DNA of 45,053 nucleotides from Candidatus Acidiferrales bacterium (GTDB lineage Bacteria > Acidobacteriota > Terriglobia > Acidiferrales > UBA7541), in NCBI GenBank assembly GCA_030037525.1, contig JASHRC010000199.1:1-45053 (forward strand), in the 5' to 3' direction. The notes under the pieces were generated by a model. That model was not told the DNA's origin. It saw nothing but the letters and a program-made list of their open reading frames with translations, and ran no database searches. Within the stretch, counting starts at the first letter, position 1; the number at the start of each line of letters is the position of its first letter. The position numbers and the translations under genes are program-made. Of this stretch, positions 1-7,785 are shown piece after piece.

Positions 1-214
1 GGAGGAAGTCCTCGCGGCGGCTCACGTCGATTGGGAAAGCGCGGGCGCTCCCAGATTTTTTTTCGATTTCCTGCACCGTGGCTGCGGCCGTGACAGGATC
101 GATATCGGCAACACCCACGATTGCGCCCTCCGCTGCAAAGGCCAGGGCCATAGCCTGCCCGATCCCGCGCCCGGCTCCGGTGACGAACGCGACCTTCCCT
201 GGAAGACGCGACAT
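1..214 (-). CDS. SDR family oxidoreductase, N-terminal part (cut by window edge)
   Basis: An open frame runs from an ATG at 214 to the window edge and reads as the N-terminus of a short-chain dehydrogenase/reductase. Residues about 9-20 contain the Rossmann glycine motif TGAGRGIG, followed after the second strand by VADID, whose Asp suggests NAD preference. These enzymes oxidise or reduce alcohols and ketones with NAD(P); the substrate cannot be told from this fragment. The start lies 20 nt after the stop of the GMC oxidoreductase gene, so the two are probably cotranscribed. The catalytic Tyr-Lys pair is outside the window. Family assignment is firm, specific function unknown. Confidence 0.9.
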   Translation of the reverse strand, partial: MSRLPGKVAFVTGAGRGIGQAMALAFAAEGAIVGVADIDPVTAAATVQEIEKKSGSARAFPIDVSRREDFL

Positions 215-234
215 GGGCTTCGCTCCTGTTGAAT

Positions 235-1905
235 TTAGAGTCGAGTCAAAGCGGAGGCCTCGCCGGCGGCCCGAACAGCGGCGGGTCGCTCACCTCCCTT
301 GATGAGATCTGCACCCTTCTCCGCAATCATGAATACGGCCGGCGCGGGGCCTGCCGAGGGCAGCGCAGGCATGATGGAAGCGTCGATCACTCGCAGGGAC
401 CGAAGGCCGCGAACGCGGAGCTCGTCGTCCACCACAGCCATCCGGTCGTGTCCCATTTTGCACGTGCCACTCGGATGGCAAAACGTGTTGGTTGCCCTGT
501 GCAGGTAGTCCCGGAGGTCATCGTCGGTCCGGCACCCATCGCCCGGCGCATCTTCGGCCAGGCTGTGAGAAACGAGGGGCTCAGTGCGAAAAATGCGGCG
601 CACCAGTTTCACACCTGCCAGCAGTCCTTCCTCATCACTCGCCACCGACAGGTAGTTGGCGACAAGCCGGGGAGCCTCGCGCGGATCGGAGGACTTCAGC
701 AGTAGGCGTCCGCGGGATTTCGGACGTACATAGGCGACGCCGCCCGTGATTCTGGGTACCGGGTCCGGCGCAATCTTGCCGCTTGGGTCAAAGACATGGC
801 TCATGGGGCGGAAAACGATCTGGAGATCTGGGCAAGGGGTGTCTGGCAGAGCGCGGGCCAAGGCGGTGGCCTGCGAGGCGCCGTTCGTGAGAGGTCCTCG
901 CCTCGCCAGGTAGTAATTCAGGGCGTGCCAGCCCACGCGCAACCCCTTCAATTGCAGGTTGAGCGAATCCTCCGGCGCGGTTCGATAGGTGCAGGTGGTG
1001 TAGGGGTGATCGTGCAGATTTTCGCCAACCCCCGGAAGATCCGAGATGACGGGGATCCCGTGCTCTCGCAGATGCGCGCCCGGACCGACGCCCGAGAGCA
1101 TCAGAACTTGCGGCGAACCGATCGAGCCGGCCGAAAGGATCACTTCGCACGTGGCCAGCGCCCGCTCGACCGCGCCCGCCCGTTCGTATTCCACCCCGAT
1201 CGCCCTGCGCCCTTCGAAAATGATGCGGCGGCCCAGGGCCGATGTCTCCACCGCGAGATTCTTGCGGTGCAAGGCGGGACGCAGATAGGCTTCCACCGCC
1301 GATTGGCGCACGCCATCTCGCACGGTGTTCGGCATGAGGCTTACGCCTTCCGACACCGTGCCGTTCAGATCACTGCTCGCCGGCAATCCTGCGCGCAGGG
1401 AGGCTTCGATAAACGCTCGCGTGATGGGATGCACATAGGTCGGATACTTCACGTTGAGCATCCCTGCGGGATTGCGAGATTGCGGGGGCAGGTCCTCGCG
1501 CCGCTCAAGCTTATGGAAATAGGGCAGCACATCCGACCATCCCCAACCGAGGTTCCCGAGCCGCCGCCACCCTTCGTAGTCCTCGGCCTGGCCGCGGACG
1601 TAGGCGCTGCCATTAATCGAACTCGATCCACCCAGCACGCGTCCTCGCGGCCAGAAGATCGGGCGGTTGTTCAAGCGAGGTTCCGCCTCAGTATAAAAAC
1701 CCCAGTTCAGGGTGGGATGGGTGAAGAGCTTTCCCATGGCCAGCGGCATTTTGATCCACGGGCTCAGCGGCTGGGGGCCTGCCTCGAGCATCAAAACGCG
1801 CCAGGAGGAGTGTTCGGTGAGGCGGTTGGCGAGAACGCATGCGGCCGTTCCTCCGCCCACTATGATGAAATCGAACTTCCGCGCATCCGCGCGAGCCTCG
1901 GTCAT
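235..1905 (-). CDS. GMC family FAD-dependent oxidoreductase (choline/alcohol dehydrogenase-like)
   Basis: This 556-residue protein is a typical-length glucose-methanol-choline flavoenzyme, which oxidises alcohols using bound FAD. The FAD dinucleotide motif GGGTAA is at residues 17-22 and the GMC signature GRVLGGSSSINGSAYVRG at 88-105. A second signature around GSIGSPQVLMLSGVGP lies mid-protein. His477 in HPSGTCKMG matches the catalytic His. The second catalytic position, normally Asn or His in the C-terminal SGN/SSH motif, appears to be Gly519 (SAGPAPAVFMIAEK). An in-frame start at 1965 would overlap the upstream gene by 46 nt, so the ATG at 1905, 14 nt after that gene's stop, is preferred. 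Substrate unknown. Confidence 0.92.
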   Translation of the reverse strand: MTEARADARKFDFIIVGGGTAACVLANRLTEHSSWRVLMLEAGPQPLSPWIKMPLAMGKLFTHPTLNWGFYTEAEPRLNNRPIFWPRGRVLGGSSSINGSAYVRGQAEDYEGWRRLGNLGWGWSDVLPYFHKLERREDLPPQSRNPAGMLNVKYPTYVHPITRAFIEASLRAGLPASSDLNGTVSEGVSLMPNTVRDGVRQSAVEAYLRPALHRKNLAVETSALGRRIIFEGRRAIGVEYERAGAVERALATCEVILSAGSIGSPQVLMLSGVGPGAHLREHGIPVISDLPGVGENLHDHPYTTCTYRTAPEDSLNLQLKGLRVGWHALNYYLARRGPLTNGASQATALARALPDTPCPDLQIVFRPMSHVFDPSGKIAPDPVPRITGGVAYVRPKSRGRLLLKSSDPREAPRLVANYLSVASDEEGLLAGVKLVRRIFRTEPLVSHSLAEDAPGDGCRTDDDLRDYLHRATNTFCHPSGTCKMGHDRMAVVDDELRVRGLRSLRVIDASIMPALPSAGPAPAVFMIAEKGADLIKGGERPAAVRAAGEASALTRL

Positions 1906-1919
1906 CGTGGAGCCTCGCC

Positions 1920-2876
1920 CTATTGGGCTTCGAAGCGCCAGTTGCGCGTGTCGCGGATGATCCACCCCACCGGATCGTTGAAATGAACAGCGAACAGGCG
2001 CGCGGCCTTGTTTTCATACTTGGCGAGAAATTCCCGCCGGGTCTTGCGCGACATTTGCTTGTCCACGCAGGCGATCGAACAGATTTCCGGCTCGGCGAAC
2101 TGGATGGGACTGTGAAAAACGTCGCCGGTGACGATGGCATGCTCGCCGCGCGAATGAATGTGGAGACTCACGTGGCCCGGCGTGTGGCCATGCGTGGGTT
2201 CCAGCCACATCTCCTCGCTCAGTCGGTGATCGGTCTCCACCAGATCGGCCAAATCGGCATCCAGAATCGGCCGGACCGAATCGAGAATGTGCCTCACCTC
2301 GGTCGTTTTGTCGTCGAGTAAGGACCGACAGTATTCCCACTCCCGGCGCGCGAATAGGTACCGGGCGTTCGGGAAAGTCGGCACCCAGCGGCCGTTCACC
2401 AGCTGCGTATTCCAGCCCACGTGATCAAAATGCAAGTGCGTGCACAGGACGGTATCGATGGTCTCCGGAGGGAAGCCGGCCGCGCTCAAATCCTCGAGAA
2501 AGGAGGTCTCCAGCTCCGTGCAGTGCGGAATTTCGCGCTGCTTGTCGTTCCCCACGCAGGTATCAATGACAATGCGGCGGCCACCGGCTTCGAGCACAAA
2601 CGCTTGCACGGCCAGGATGATTTCGCCCTGCGAAGTGACAAAGCGCGGCACGAGCCAGTCGTATTTCTTATAATGCTCGGCAGTTTCCGCCCCGAGAAGC
2701 GGCGCCCAGGGAATTCGCTCCGCCGATTCCAGCACGCTGGTGACTTTGACGTCGCCCACTTGCCAGCGCGAAATTCGCGATTCGCCCTTCTTGTAATCAT
2801 GGGACGGCTGGGTTATGGCCGCACCGGAGCCCGACACCGAAGCGGTGTGAGATCCTGCTTCCCCGAGTGGATTCAT
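1920..2876 (-). CDS. MBL-fold metallo-hydrolase (lactonase-like)
   Basis: The 318-residue protein carries the metallo-beta-lactamase zinc motif HLHFDH at residues 147-152. The other likely ligands are His235 (TPGH), Asp252 (TGDVFH) and His298 (AVHF), a set seen in N-acyl-homoserine lactonases and related lactone or ester hydrolases. The start at 2876 is an ATG with AGGA nine nt upstream; an in-frame GTG at 2903 would add nine residues. The first 30 residues are low-complexity and polar, with no clear signal peptide. It is the first gene of a tight set with the GMC and SDR genes, so it may hydrolyse a lactone or ester in the same pathway. Quorum quenching is possible but unproven. Confidence 0.88.
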   Translation of the reverse strand: MNPLGEAGSHTASVSGSGAAITQPSHDYKKGESRISRWQVGDVKVTSVLESAERIPWAPLLGAETAEHYKKYDWLVPRFVTSQGEIILAVQAFVLEAGGRRIVIDTCVGNDKQREIPHCTELETSFLEDLSAAGFPPETIDTVLCTHLHFDHVGWNTQLVNGRWVPTFPNARYLFARREWEYCRSLLDDKTTEVRHILDSVRPILDADLADLVETDHRLSEEMWLEPTHGHTPGHVSLHIHSRGEHAIVTGDVFHSPIQFAEPEICSIACVDKQMSRKTRREFLAKYENKAARLFAVHFNDPVGWIIRDTRNWRFEAQ

Positions 2877-3046
2877 GGATCTATTCCTGTTTCCATCTAT
2901 CACGCTTACGGCCCCGGCGCAAGCCAGCCAGCGAAGTGGCTAATCGGCTCGCAAGGCTGATCGGCATGCCGCCGAGACGGCGATGTCTTCGACTCCATTC
3001 ATGACACCCGGGGTCGACCAAGCCTCGCTGCCGCCTCTCGGCCGAA

Positions 3047-3250
3047 CTACTTCCGGAATAAGAGCGTCAGCAGGAACATGGCCAGCTTCAAATTCAGAAG
3101 TTTGAGCGCCTTTCGCGCTTCGGCGGGCGTGAGCTTGGCCGCGATCGGCATCGAGCCGAAAACCTTTCCCTTGATGAGCAGCTTGCCATGGTCCGGCTCG
3201 AGCGAATGAATTTCGATTAGTTCGCTGTTGTCCTGGCCAAAGAGTTTCAT
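3047..3250 (-). CDS. 67-residue hypothetical protein coupled to the FAD oxidoreductase
   Basis: This is a small protein of unknown function. Its ATG (3250-3248) overlaps the stop of the upstream flavoprotein gene as ATGA, a strong sign of translational coupling. The N-terminal 40 residues look like a small beta-rich fold (alternating polar and hydrophobic positions, ...LLIKGKVFGSMPI...). The segment LTPAEARKALKLL is amphipathic, and the last 17 residues (LKLAMFLLTLLFRK) are hydrophobic with a basic end, suggesting a monotopic membrane anchor or a partner helix. The ordered composition and the overlap argue for a real gene. A role as membrane tether or partner of the flavoprotein is inference. 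Confidence 0.75.
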   Translation of the reverse strand: MKLFGQDNSELIEIHSLEPDHGKLLIKGKVFGSMPIAAKLTPAEARKALKLLNLKLAMFLLTLLFRK

Positions 3251-4833
3251 CGTCGTTGCCGCCCAATCTTGTCGAAGTCGATCTGGAGGTCCTCGCAGAG
3301 GGTCATTGCGGCGGCGCGACCCGCGCCGAATACTCCGCCGCCAGGATGCTGAAACGGCCCGACCAGATAGAGCCGCTTGACTCCCGGGACGGTGTTACGC
3401 CCGAGATCCGGCGTCGGGCGGTGCGACCCCGACTGATAGAGATACGGTGCGACGCCATGCACATCGCCCTTCTGAAAGCTCGCCGAGGCCCGCTCGATAT
3501 CGAGCGGGCTGTCCGCCACGTAGGCAATGATATTGTCGGGCGTAATGTTGTCGACGTATGCCTGCATGCGTCCGAGCATTGTTTTGGCAAAGTCATCCTT
3601 CACGCGGTCCCAGTGCTCGGGACCCCCATCGGGATGGGCATAGGGTACATAATCCCAAACGTGCAGCGTCGCTTTGCCGGGCGGGCAGCGGGTTGGGTCG
3701 AACGTCGACGGCGAGACCAACCCCAAAAGCGAGGTCCGCGGCATGCGGCCGTAGCGTAGCTGGTCAAAGTACTCGCGCAGCGTCTCTATGCGCGCCGGCA
3801 TTAACTCGGTGAAATAGGCCTGATTCGCCTTCCTTCCCGCCCGGAACCGCAGAGGCTCGTTCAAAGCCGCGTGGACGGTGAAACAGGAATTCGCCGAAAG
3901 TTCCACGCGCTCGGCCGCGCGAGCCACCTCGGCGCCGATGCCGGGAACCATTCGGCCGAGCAGATGCGGATGGATGGCACCGATCACCGCGTCCTTCGCC
4001 TGGTACTCGGTGCCGTCGGCGGTGCGCACGCCGCTGGCGCGTCCGCCCCGAACGATCACGCTTTCCACCAATGTGTTGGCCCGAACCCGCCCGCCATGAT
4101 CCTCAATCGAGCGAACCAGGGCAGCGGTGAGAGAGCCGCTGCCTCCGACGGCCACGCCGATGCCGTAGGTCTCCATGAACCCCAGGAAAACGAAGATGCC
4201 GATACCCGTTCCCTTCTCTTCCGGGCCGGTGAGGTTTTCCGAGACCATCCGCGTGAAGAACATTCGCACTTTTTCGTTTTCGAAATTCTCGACGATGATG
4301 TCGTACGGGCTTTTCTGCATCAGTGCGAACAGTTCACGCCCTTCCGGGCTCTGATCCAGCAGGGCCAGGCTGGCTCCCATCGGCAGCGGCGGGGTGTAAA
4401 ACGAAGCCGAGATCATCGGGAGATATCGGTTTGCCCGGTCCGCAAATTGGAGAAATGAATCGGCGTCTCTGCTCGAAAATTGCGCGATGTCCTGGTAGGT
4501 TCGCTTCCTGTCGCGGTAGAGCGCAATCGTCGAGCCGTCCTCGAAAACGCAAAGGAAGGGAATCTCCGGATAAACGTATTTGAGGCCGTAGCGGGCGACG
4601 AGCTCGAGTTCGTCATTCTTGATGAGCGGATTCGCCTGAATGAAGATGTGGCCGGTGCTGAATCGATCGTGCAGAAAATCGGGACCGGTGAGCTTCGCCG
4701 TGACCACTCCGCCCCCGAACCAGGCATTGCGCTCGAGCACAAGCACGCTTCTCCCGGCTCGAGCCAAATAGGCGGCGGCAACCAATCCGTTGTGTCCCGA
4801 GCCGATGGCGACGATGTCGTACGCTTCCGGCAT
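3247..4833 (-). CDS. NAD(P)/FAD-dependent oxidoreductase, phytoene desaturase-like (PYROXD2/CrtI type)
   Basis: The 528-residue protein opens with an FAD-binding Rossmann motif, IGSGHNGLVAAAYLARAG (GSGHNG at 11-16), followed by LERNAWFGGG. It ends with the second FAD contact typical of CrtI-like enzymes, GPFQHPGGGVFGAGRAAA. Members of this group desaturate or oxidise hydrophobic substrates, and many bacterial members are uncharacterised. The ATG at 4833 is chosen because AGGAG sits five nt upstream; the in-frame TTG just before it is too close. No carotenoid genes are nearby, so a carotenoid role is not supported. The gene is followed, with an ATGA overlap, by a 67-residue protein. Confidence 0.9.
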   Translation of the reverse strand: MPEAYDIVAIGSGHNGLVAAAYLARAGRSVLVLERNAWFGGGVVTAKLTGPDFLHDRFSTGHIFIQANPLIKNDELELVARYGLKYVYPEIPFLCVFEDGSTIALYRDRKRTYQDIAQFSSRDADSFLQFADRANRYLPMISASFYTPPLPMGASLALLDQSPEGRELFALMQKSPYDIIVENFENEKVRMFFTRMVSENLTGPEEKGTGIGIFVFLGFMETYGIGVAVGGSGSLTAALVRSIEDHGGRVRANTLVESVIVRGGRASGVRTADGTEYQAKDAVIGAIHPHLLGRMVPGIGAEVARAAERVELSANSCFTVHAALNEPLRFRAGRKANQAYFTELMPARIETLREYFDQLRYGRMPRTSLLGLVSPSTFDPTRCPPGKATLHVWDYVPYAHPDGGPEHWDRVKDDFAKTMLGRMQAYVDNITPDNIIAYVADSPLDIERASASFQKGDVHGVAPYLYQSGSHRPTPDLGRNTVPGVKRLYLVGPFQHPGGGVFGAGRAAAMTLCEDLQIDFDKIGRQRR

Positions 4834-4954
4834 CAAAGCTCCTGGTCATCCCGAACGGCAGCAAGGCGAAGCGCAGTCTGTTACAGTTTCAGATCCATCT
4901 TCAACCAATTTCTTGCCGAAGCAGAAACGCGGTTGCGGGCTCGCGTATCTCGGT

Positions 4955-6304
4955 CTAGCGGGCCGGATCGCCAGCCACCTGCCGAGCATCGGAGGCTTGG
5001 TGGGAGGTAGGCGCGGATACTTGGAGGGTTTCTGAAACTGCCGCTTCCGCGCCCGCTCGCCGCACGAAAACGCGCAGGTCCCACCGACCGGAGTGCGGCA
5101 AATGAGCCGTTGCAGAAGCCAGCAGTTTGTTGGCCGATTGCTGGTGTGTTAAGTGAACCAGGGCTCGCTCGCCCACTGGCGACTCTACGGCGAGGTTGAC
5201 ATCGGCGTCCAAAAGCGGCTCCTCGGAATCGGCATCCTGTACCAGAACGGAGACATCGCACGGTCCAGGGTCGATCGGGTCGGCAGGCGCGAAGAGGCTG
5301 ACGCGAAACGGCCCGGATCGTTGTTCGAGTCTCAGAGCGGCGTCGTCAATGTCAGTCGCGTCCGGCGCGAACCACCCGTACCCCAAAGCCGCAATCGGAG
5401 CCAGCACGGCCAGCGCCCCGAGAGCGCTTCGCGCAACCGTCAGCTGCGATGTTCCCATCTCCGGGCGCCGTGGACCCTCAGCGAAGCGTTCCACAGGCGA
5501 CAGCAGCTTGAAGGTGATCGCCGCGGCGGGAATCAGGAAGGCAAACGAGCCCACCACCCACATCATCGCGCCGGCAGCTGCCTGATCGTTCAGCGCGGAA
5601 ATTCCCCACAGCCGCGGAACGGTCTGGTACGACCTGTACAGCACCCGATCGGAAAAAACAAGAAAGGCTGACAACGCCGAGTTCACAAAATCGGCCAGCA
5701 GCAGATAAATGGGCATCCTCCAGCGCGGCCACACCCTTCGGCTGGGCCAAGGCTCAATTACCGGCCACCAGAAAAGCGTCGCCGCCCCCAGAAAGCAGAT
5801 GTGCTCAACCTCATGCCATCCCGGCGAGCGCAGTGCCAACTCATACGCGCTGGGCAGGTGCCACCCAATCATGGCGATCGCCATCAAGACCCAAGCCACA
5901 GCCGGATCGATCAGCCGGCCGCCGATCCAGCGGACCGAGGGTGAACTTGAAAGCGGGCCCAACACGCGGCGTGAAATCCAGTGCGGCAGCCCAAGCCGGA
6001 GCGGAATCTCCGGCTCGCCGAGGAGGAGAAGCGGAGGAACGACCATCATCAGCAGCACGTGCTGAAGCATGTGGTCAGCGAGGAAGAACGGATCGAATGC
6101 ATCGATGGGAGAGGCTAACGCGAGCTCCAAGATCGCCAGCCCCGCCAGAAACACGCCGAGCCGCCCCCCGGTCGATCGTTGGCGCGCCCCTCGCCGCAGC
6201 AGAATCCAGCCGCGAATGTAGAGAAGCGCGAAGAGAAGATTGAATGCGGTGGCAACGGTGGGGAATGACCACGATGCGAGAACGGCTTGTGCCACAGGGG
6301 ACAT
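4955..6304 (-). CDS. ctaG: CtaG-type cytochrome c oxidase assembly protein with C-terminal extra domain
   Basis: The first ~290 residues form a multi-helix membrane protein of the caa3_CtaG family, with the hallmarks DAFDPFFLADHMLQHVLLMM, PPLLLLG and a GWHLP motif. These His and Met residues suit copper handling for the CuB site of the oxidase. After a helix near residue 300 comes a ~120-residue exported tail (SLFAPADPIDPGPCDVSVLV and onward) that looks like a YtkA/FixH-type beta domain, which ordinary CtaG proteins lack. The gene lies 41 nt after the preceding oxidase-cluster gene and is its last member. No clear Shine-Dalgarno sequence precedes the ATG at 6304. The CtaG assignment is firm, the tail assignment moderate. 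Confidence 0.9.
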   Translation of the reverse strand: MSPVAQAVLASWSFPTVATAFNLLFALLYIRGWILLRRGARQRSTGGRLGVFLAGLAILELALASPIDAFDPFFLADHMLQHVLLMMVVPPLLLLGEPEIPLRLGLPHWISRRVLGPLSSSPSVRWIGGRLIDPAVAWVLMAIAMIGWHLPSAYELALRSPGWHEVEHICFLGAATLFWWPVIEPWPSRRVWPRWRMPIYLLLADFVNSALSAFLVFSDRVLYRSYQTVPRLWGISALNDQAAAGAMMWVVGSFAFLIPAAAITFKLLSPVERFAEGPRRPEMGTSQLTVARSALGALAVLAPIAALGYGWFAPDATDIDDAALRLEQRSGPFRVSLFAPADPIDPGPCDVSVLVQDADSEEPLLDADVNLAVESPVGERALVHLTHQQSANKLLASATAHLPHSGRWDLRVFVRRAGAEAAVSETLQVSAPTSHQASDARQVAGDPAR

Positions 6305-6345
6305 CCGATTTGGCTAGCAACGCGCCGGAGGAAGCGCGCTCGGGC

Positions 6346-7170
6346 TCACTGTTTCTCCTCTTCGTCCATCATTCCGGGAGCCTCCACCCCCGCGCGCGCC
6401 GCCAGCGGATACTGCCAAGTGGGAATGCGCACCTGCCGCAGCACGACGATTCCCGCAACCACTCCGAACCCAACCTGCGAGGCCAGAAACCAACCCCACT
6501 GGATCCGTTGGTTCAAGATCGGGTCGATGATGTCGAGAACGTTGTAGAGCAGCCCCGTCCAGACCAGCGGCGCAAGAATTCCACCGAGCAGAATGGGGCG
6601 GCGCGGCAGCATCGGCAGCAGTGCGCCATACAACAGGCCGACCAAGATCGACGTAGTCAAGTGCAGGGCCGTGGCTACCAGCAGGAGCTCGATGTGAAAC
6701 GCCTTCATTTGCGCGCTGCTCACCTGAACGTGCTCGTAGACGACCGCACCCAGCAGATTGATCGGATACCAGATGCTTCTTTGGCTGAGCACACCGTAGA
6801 GCATCGCCAATACGGCCATGGCCGCCCCGCCAGCAAGCCCGCCCTTGATCCCTGCCGAAATCGGATAGATCTCCAGGGGCAAACGCGCGCGGTGCGGAAC
6901 CTGGGCTGCGGCGATGCGCTCTACACTGCGCCGGGTCGTGGCGATCGGCACAGGGGTGGGCACCACTGGAACCTCTTCATGATTCTCGTGAGGCAGCACC
7001 TGGAAAAACCAACCGACCGAGCCAGCCAGCGCCAGGATCAGTCCCGCCCAGCTCACCTTGGCGTTCGTGACCAGCCCTACGGCTATGAGCGTCGCCCCCA
7101 GCGCCAGCGCGATGGGCCATAGCGTTGGCTTCGGCAGACTCACGTGTTGCTTTTGTTCCGGTGCGGTCAT
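6346..7170 (-). CDS. Membrane protein of the oxidase cluster, N-terminus subunit IV-like
   Basis: The 274-residue protein starts at ATG 7170, overlapping the coxC stop as ATGA, so it is translated with the oxidase. Residues about 13-60 make two closely spaced membrane helices ending in GWFFQVLPHE, resembling the short subunit IV of bacterial aa3/caa3 oxidases. A ~50-residue Pro/Val/Arg-rich linker follows, then about four further helices (residues ~95-260), including a GGLAGGAAMAVLAMLYG segment, and an acidic cytosolic tail. The C-terminal part matches no family I can name. It is probably an accessory or structural subunit of the oxidase. A start further upstream at 7560 would lie inside coxC and is rejected. 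Confidence 0.75.
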   Translation of the reverse strand: MTAPEQKQHVSLPKPTLWPIALALGATLIAVGLVTNAKVSWAGLILALAGSVGWFFQVLPHENHEEVPVVPTPVPIATTRRSVERIAAAQVPHRARLPLEIYPISAGIKGGLAGGAAMAVLAMLYGVLSQRSIWYPINLLGAVVYEHVQVSSAQMKAFHIELLLVATALHLTTSILVGLLYGALLPMLPRRPILLGGILAPLVWTGLLYNVLDIIDPILNQRIQWGWFLASQVGFGVVAGIVVLRQVRIPTWQYPLAARAGVEAPGMMDEEEKQ

Positions 7171-7763
7171 CGGCCCACGATGTAAACGGTCGTAAATACT
7201 ACCACCCATACGGCGTCCACAAAATGCCAGTAGAGCGAGAATACCTCGCAGCGTTCGGTGTGTTCGGGCCGGATCTTGCCCAGCACCGCCAAAATCATGA
7301 TCACTGCCAGGCCGATCAATCCCACGATCACGTGGGAGGCATGCAAACCCACCAGCGAATAGTAGGTGGTGCCGAAAAGGTTGGTCTGGATCGTGAAATT
7401 CTCCTGATAGATCAAATGGTGCCACTCGATCGCCGTACCCCCGATAAAAATCGCACCGAGCAGGAAGGTTAAAAACCAAAAGGCGCGAAAAGCACCGCTC
7501 CTGCCTTTGCGGAGTGCCGCAATCGCCCAGTGCATCGTGAAGCTGCTCGAGAGCAAGCATATGGTGCCGACGATTGGGACCCTCAACACTTCCCGCGGCG
7601 TCGGTCCGCTCAGGCTCTTGCCGATGTAGAAGATGTAGGCGACTACGAAAATCGTGAAAATCGCCGACTCGGCGACGATCAAACTGCCCATGCCTACCTT
7701 GCCGCGGGAAGGAAGCTCCCAGGCGGCTTCACCGAGGGGGATGTTTGCTTCGGTCGCGCTCAT
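7167..7763 (-). CDS. coxC: Cytochrome c oxidase subunit III
   Basis: The 198-residue protein is a short five-helix type subunit III, as in caa3 and quinol oxidases, lacking the first two helices of the mitochondrial form. Recognisable segments include IEWHHLI, LVGLHASHVIVGLIGL (the conserved His-rich helix) and the C-terminal EVFSLYWHFVDAVWVVVFTTVY signature. Subunit III stabilises subunit I and the proton uptake path. The ATG at 7763 gives MSATEANIPLG; the frame stays open further upstream, but that part overlaps coxA and reads as non-coding. It lies 22 nt after the coxA stop and overlaps the next gene by four nt. Confidence 0.95.
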   Translation of the reverse strand: MSATEANIPLGEAAWELPSRGKVGMGSLIVAESAIFTIFVVAYIFYIGKSLSGPTPREVLRVPIVGTICLLSSSFTMHWAIAALRKGRSGAFRAFWFLTFLLGAIFIGGTAIEWHHLIYQENFTIQTNLFGTTYYSLVGLHASHVIVGLIGLAVIMILAVLGKIRPEHTERCEVFSLYWHFVDAVWVVVFTTVYIVGR

Positions 7764-7785
7764 TTGGATCGAGTCTCTTTCATGT

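Noticed and set aside
796-1986. 396-codon open frame antisense to the GMC gene
   Set aside because: No recognisable motifs and an Arg/His/Pro-rich translation; the minus-strand gene carries all GMC signatures.
3247-4833. Carotenoid biosynthesis role for the phytoene-desaturase-like protein
   Set aside because: No crtB, crtE or other isoprenoid genes are in the window, and this subgroup is mostly non-carotenoid.
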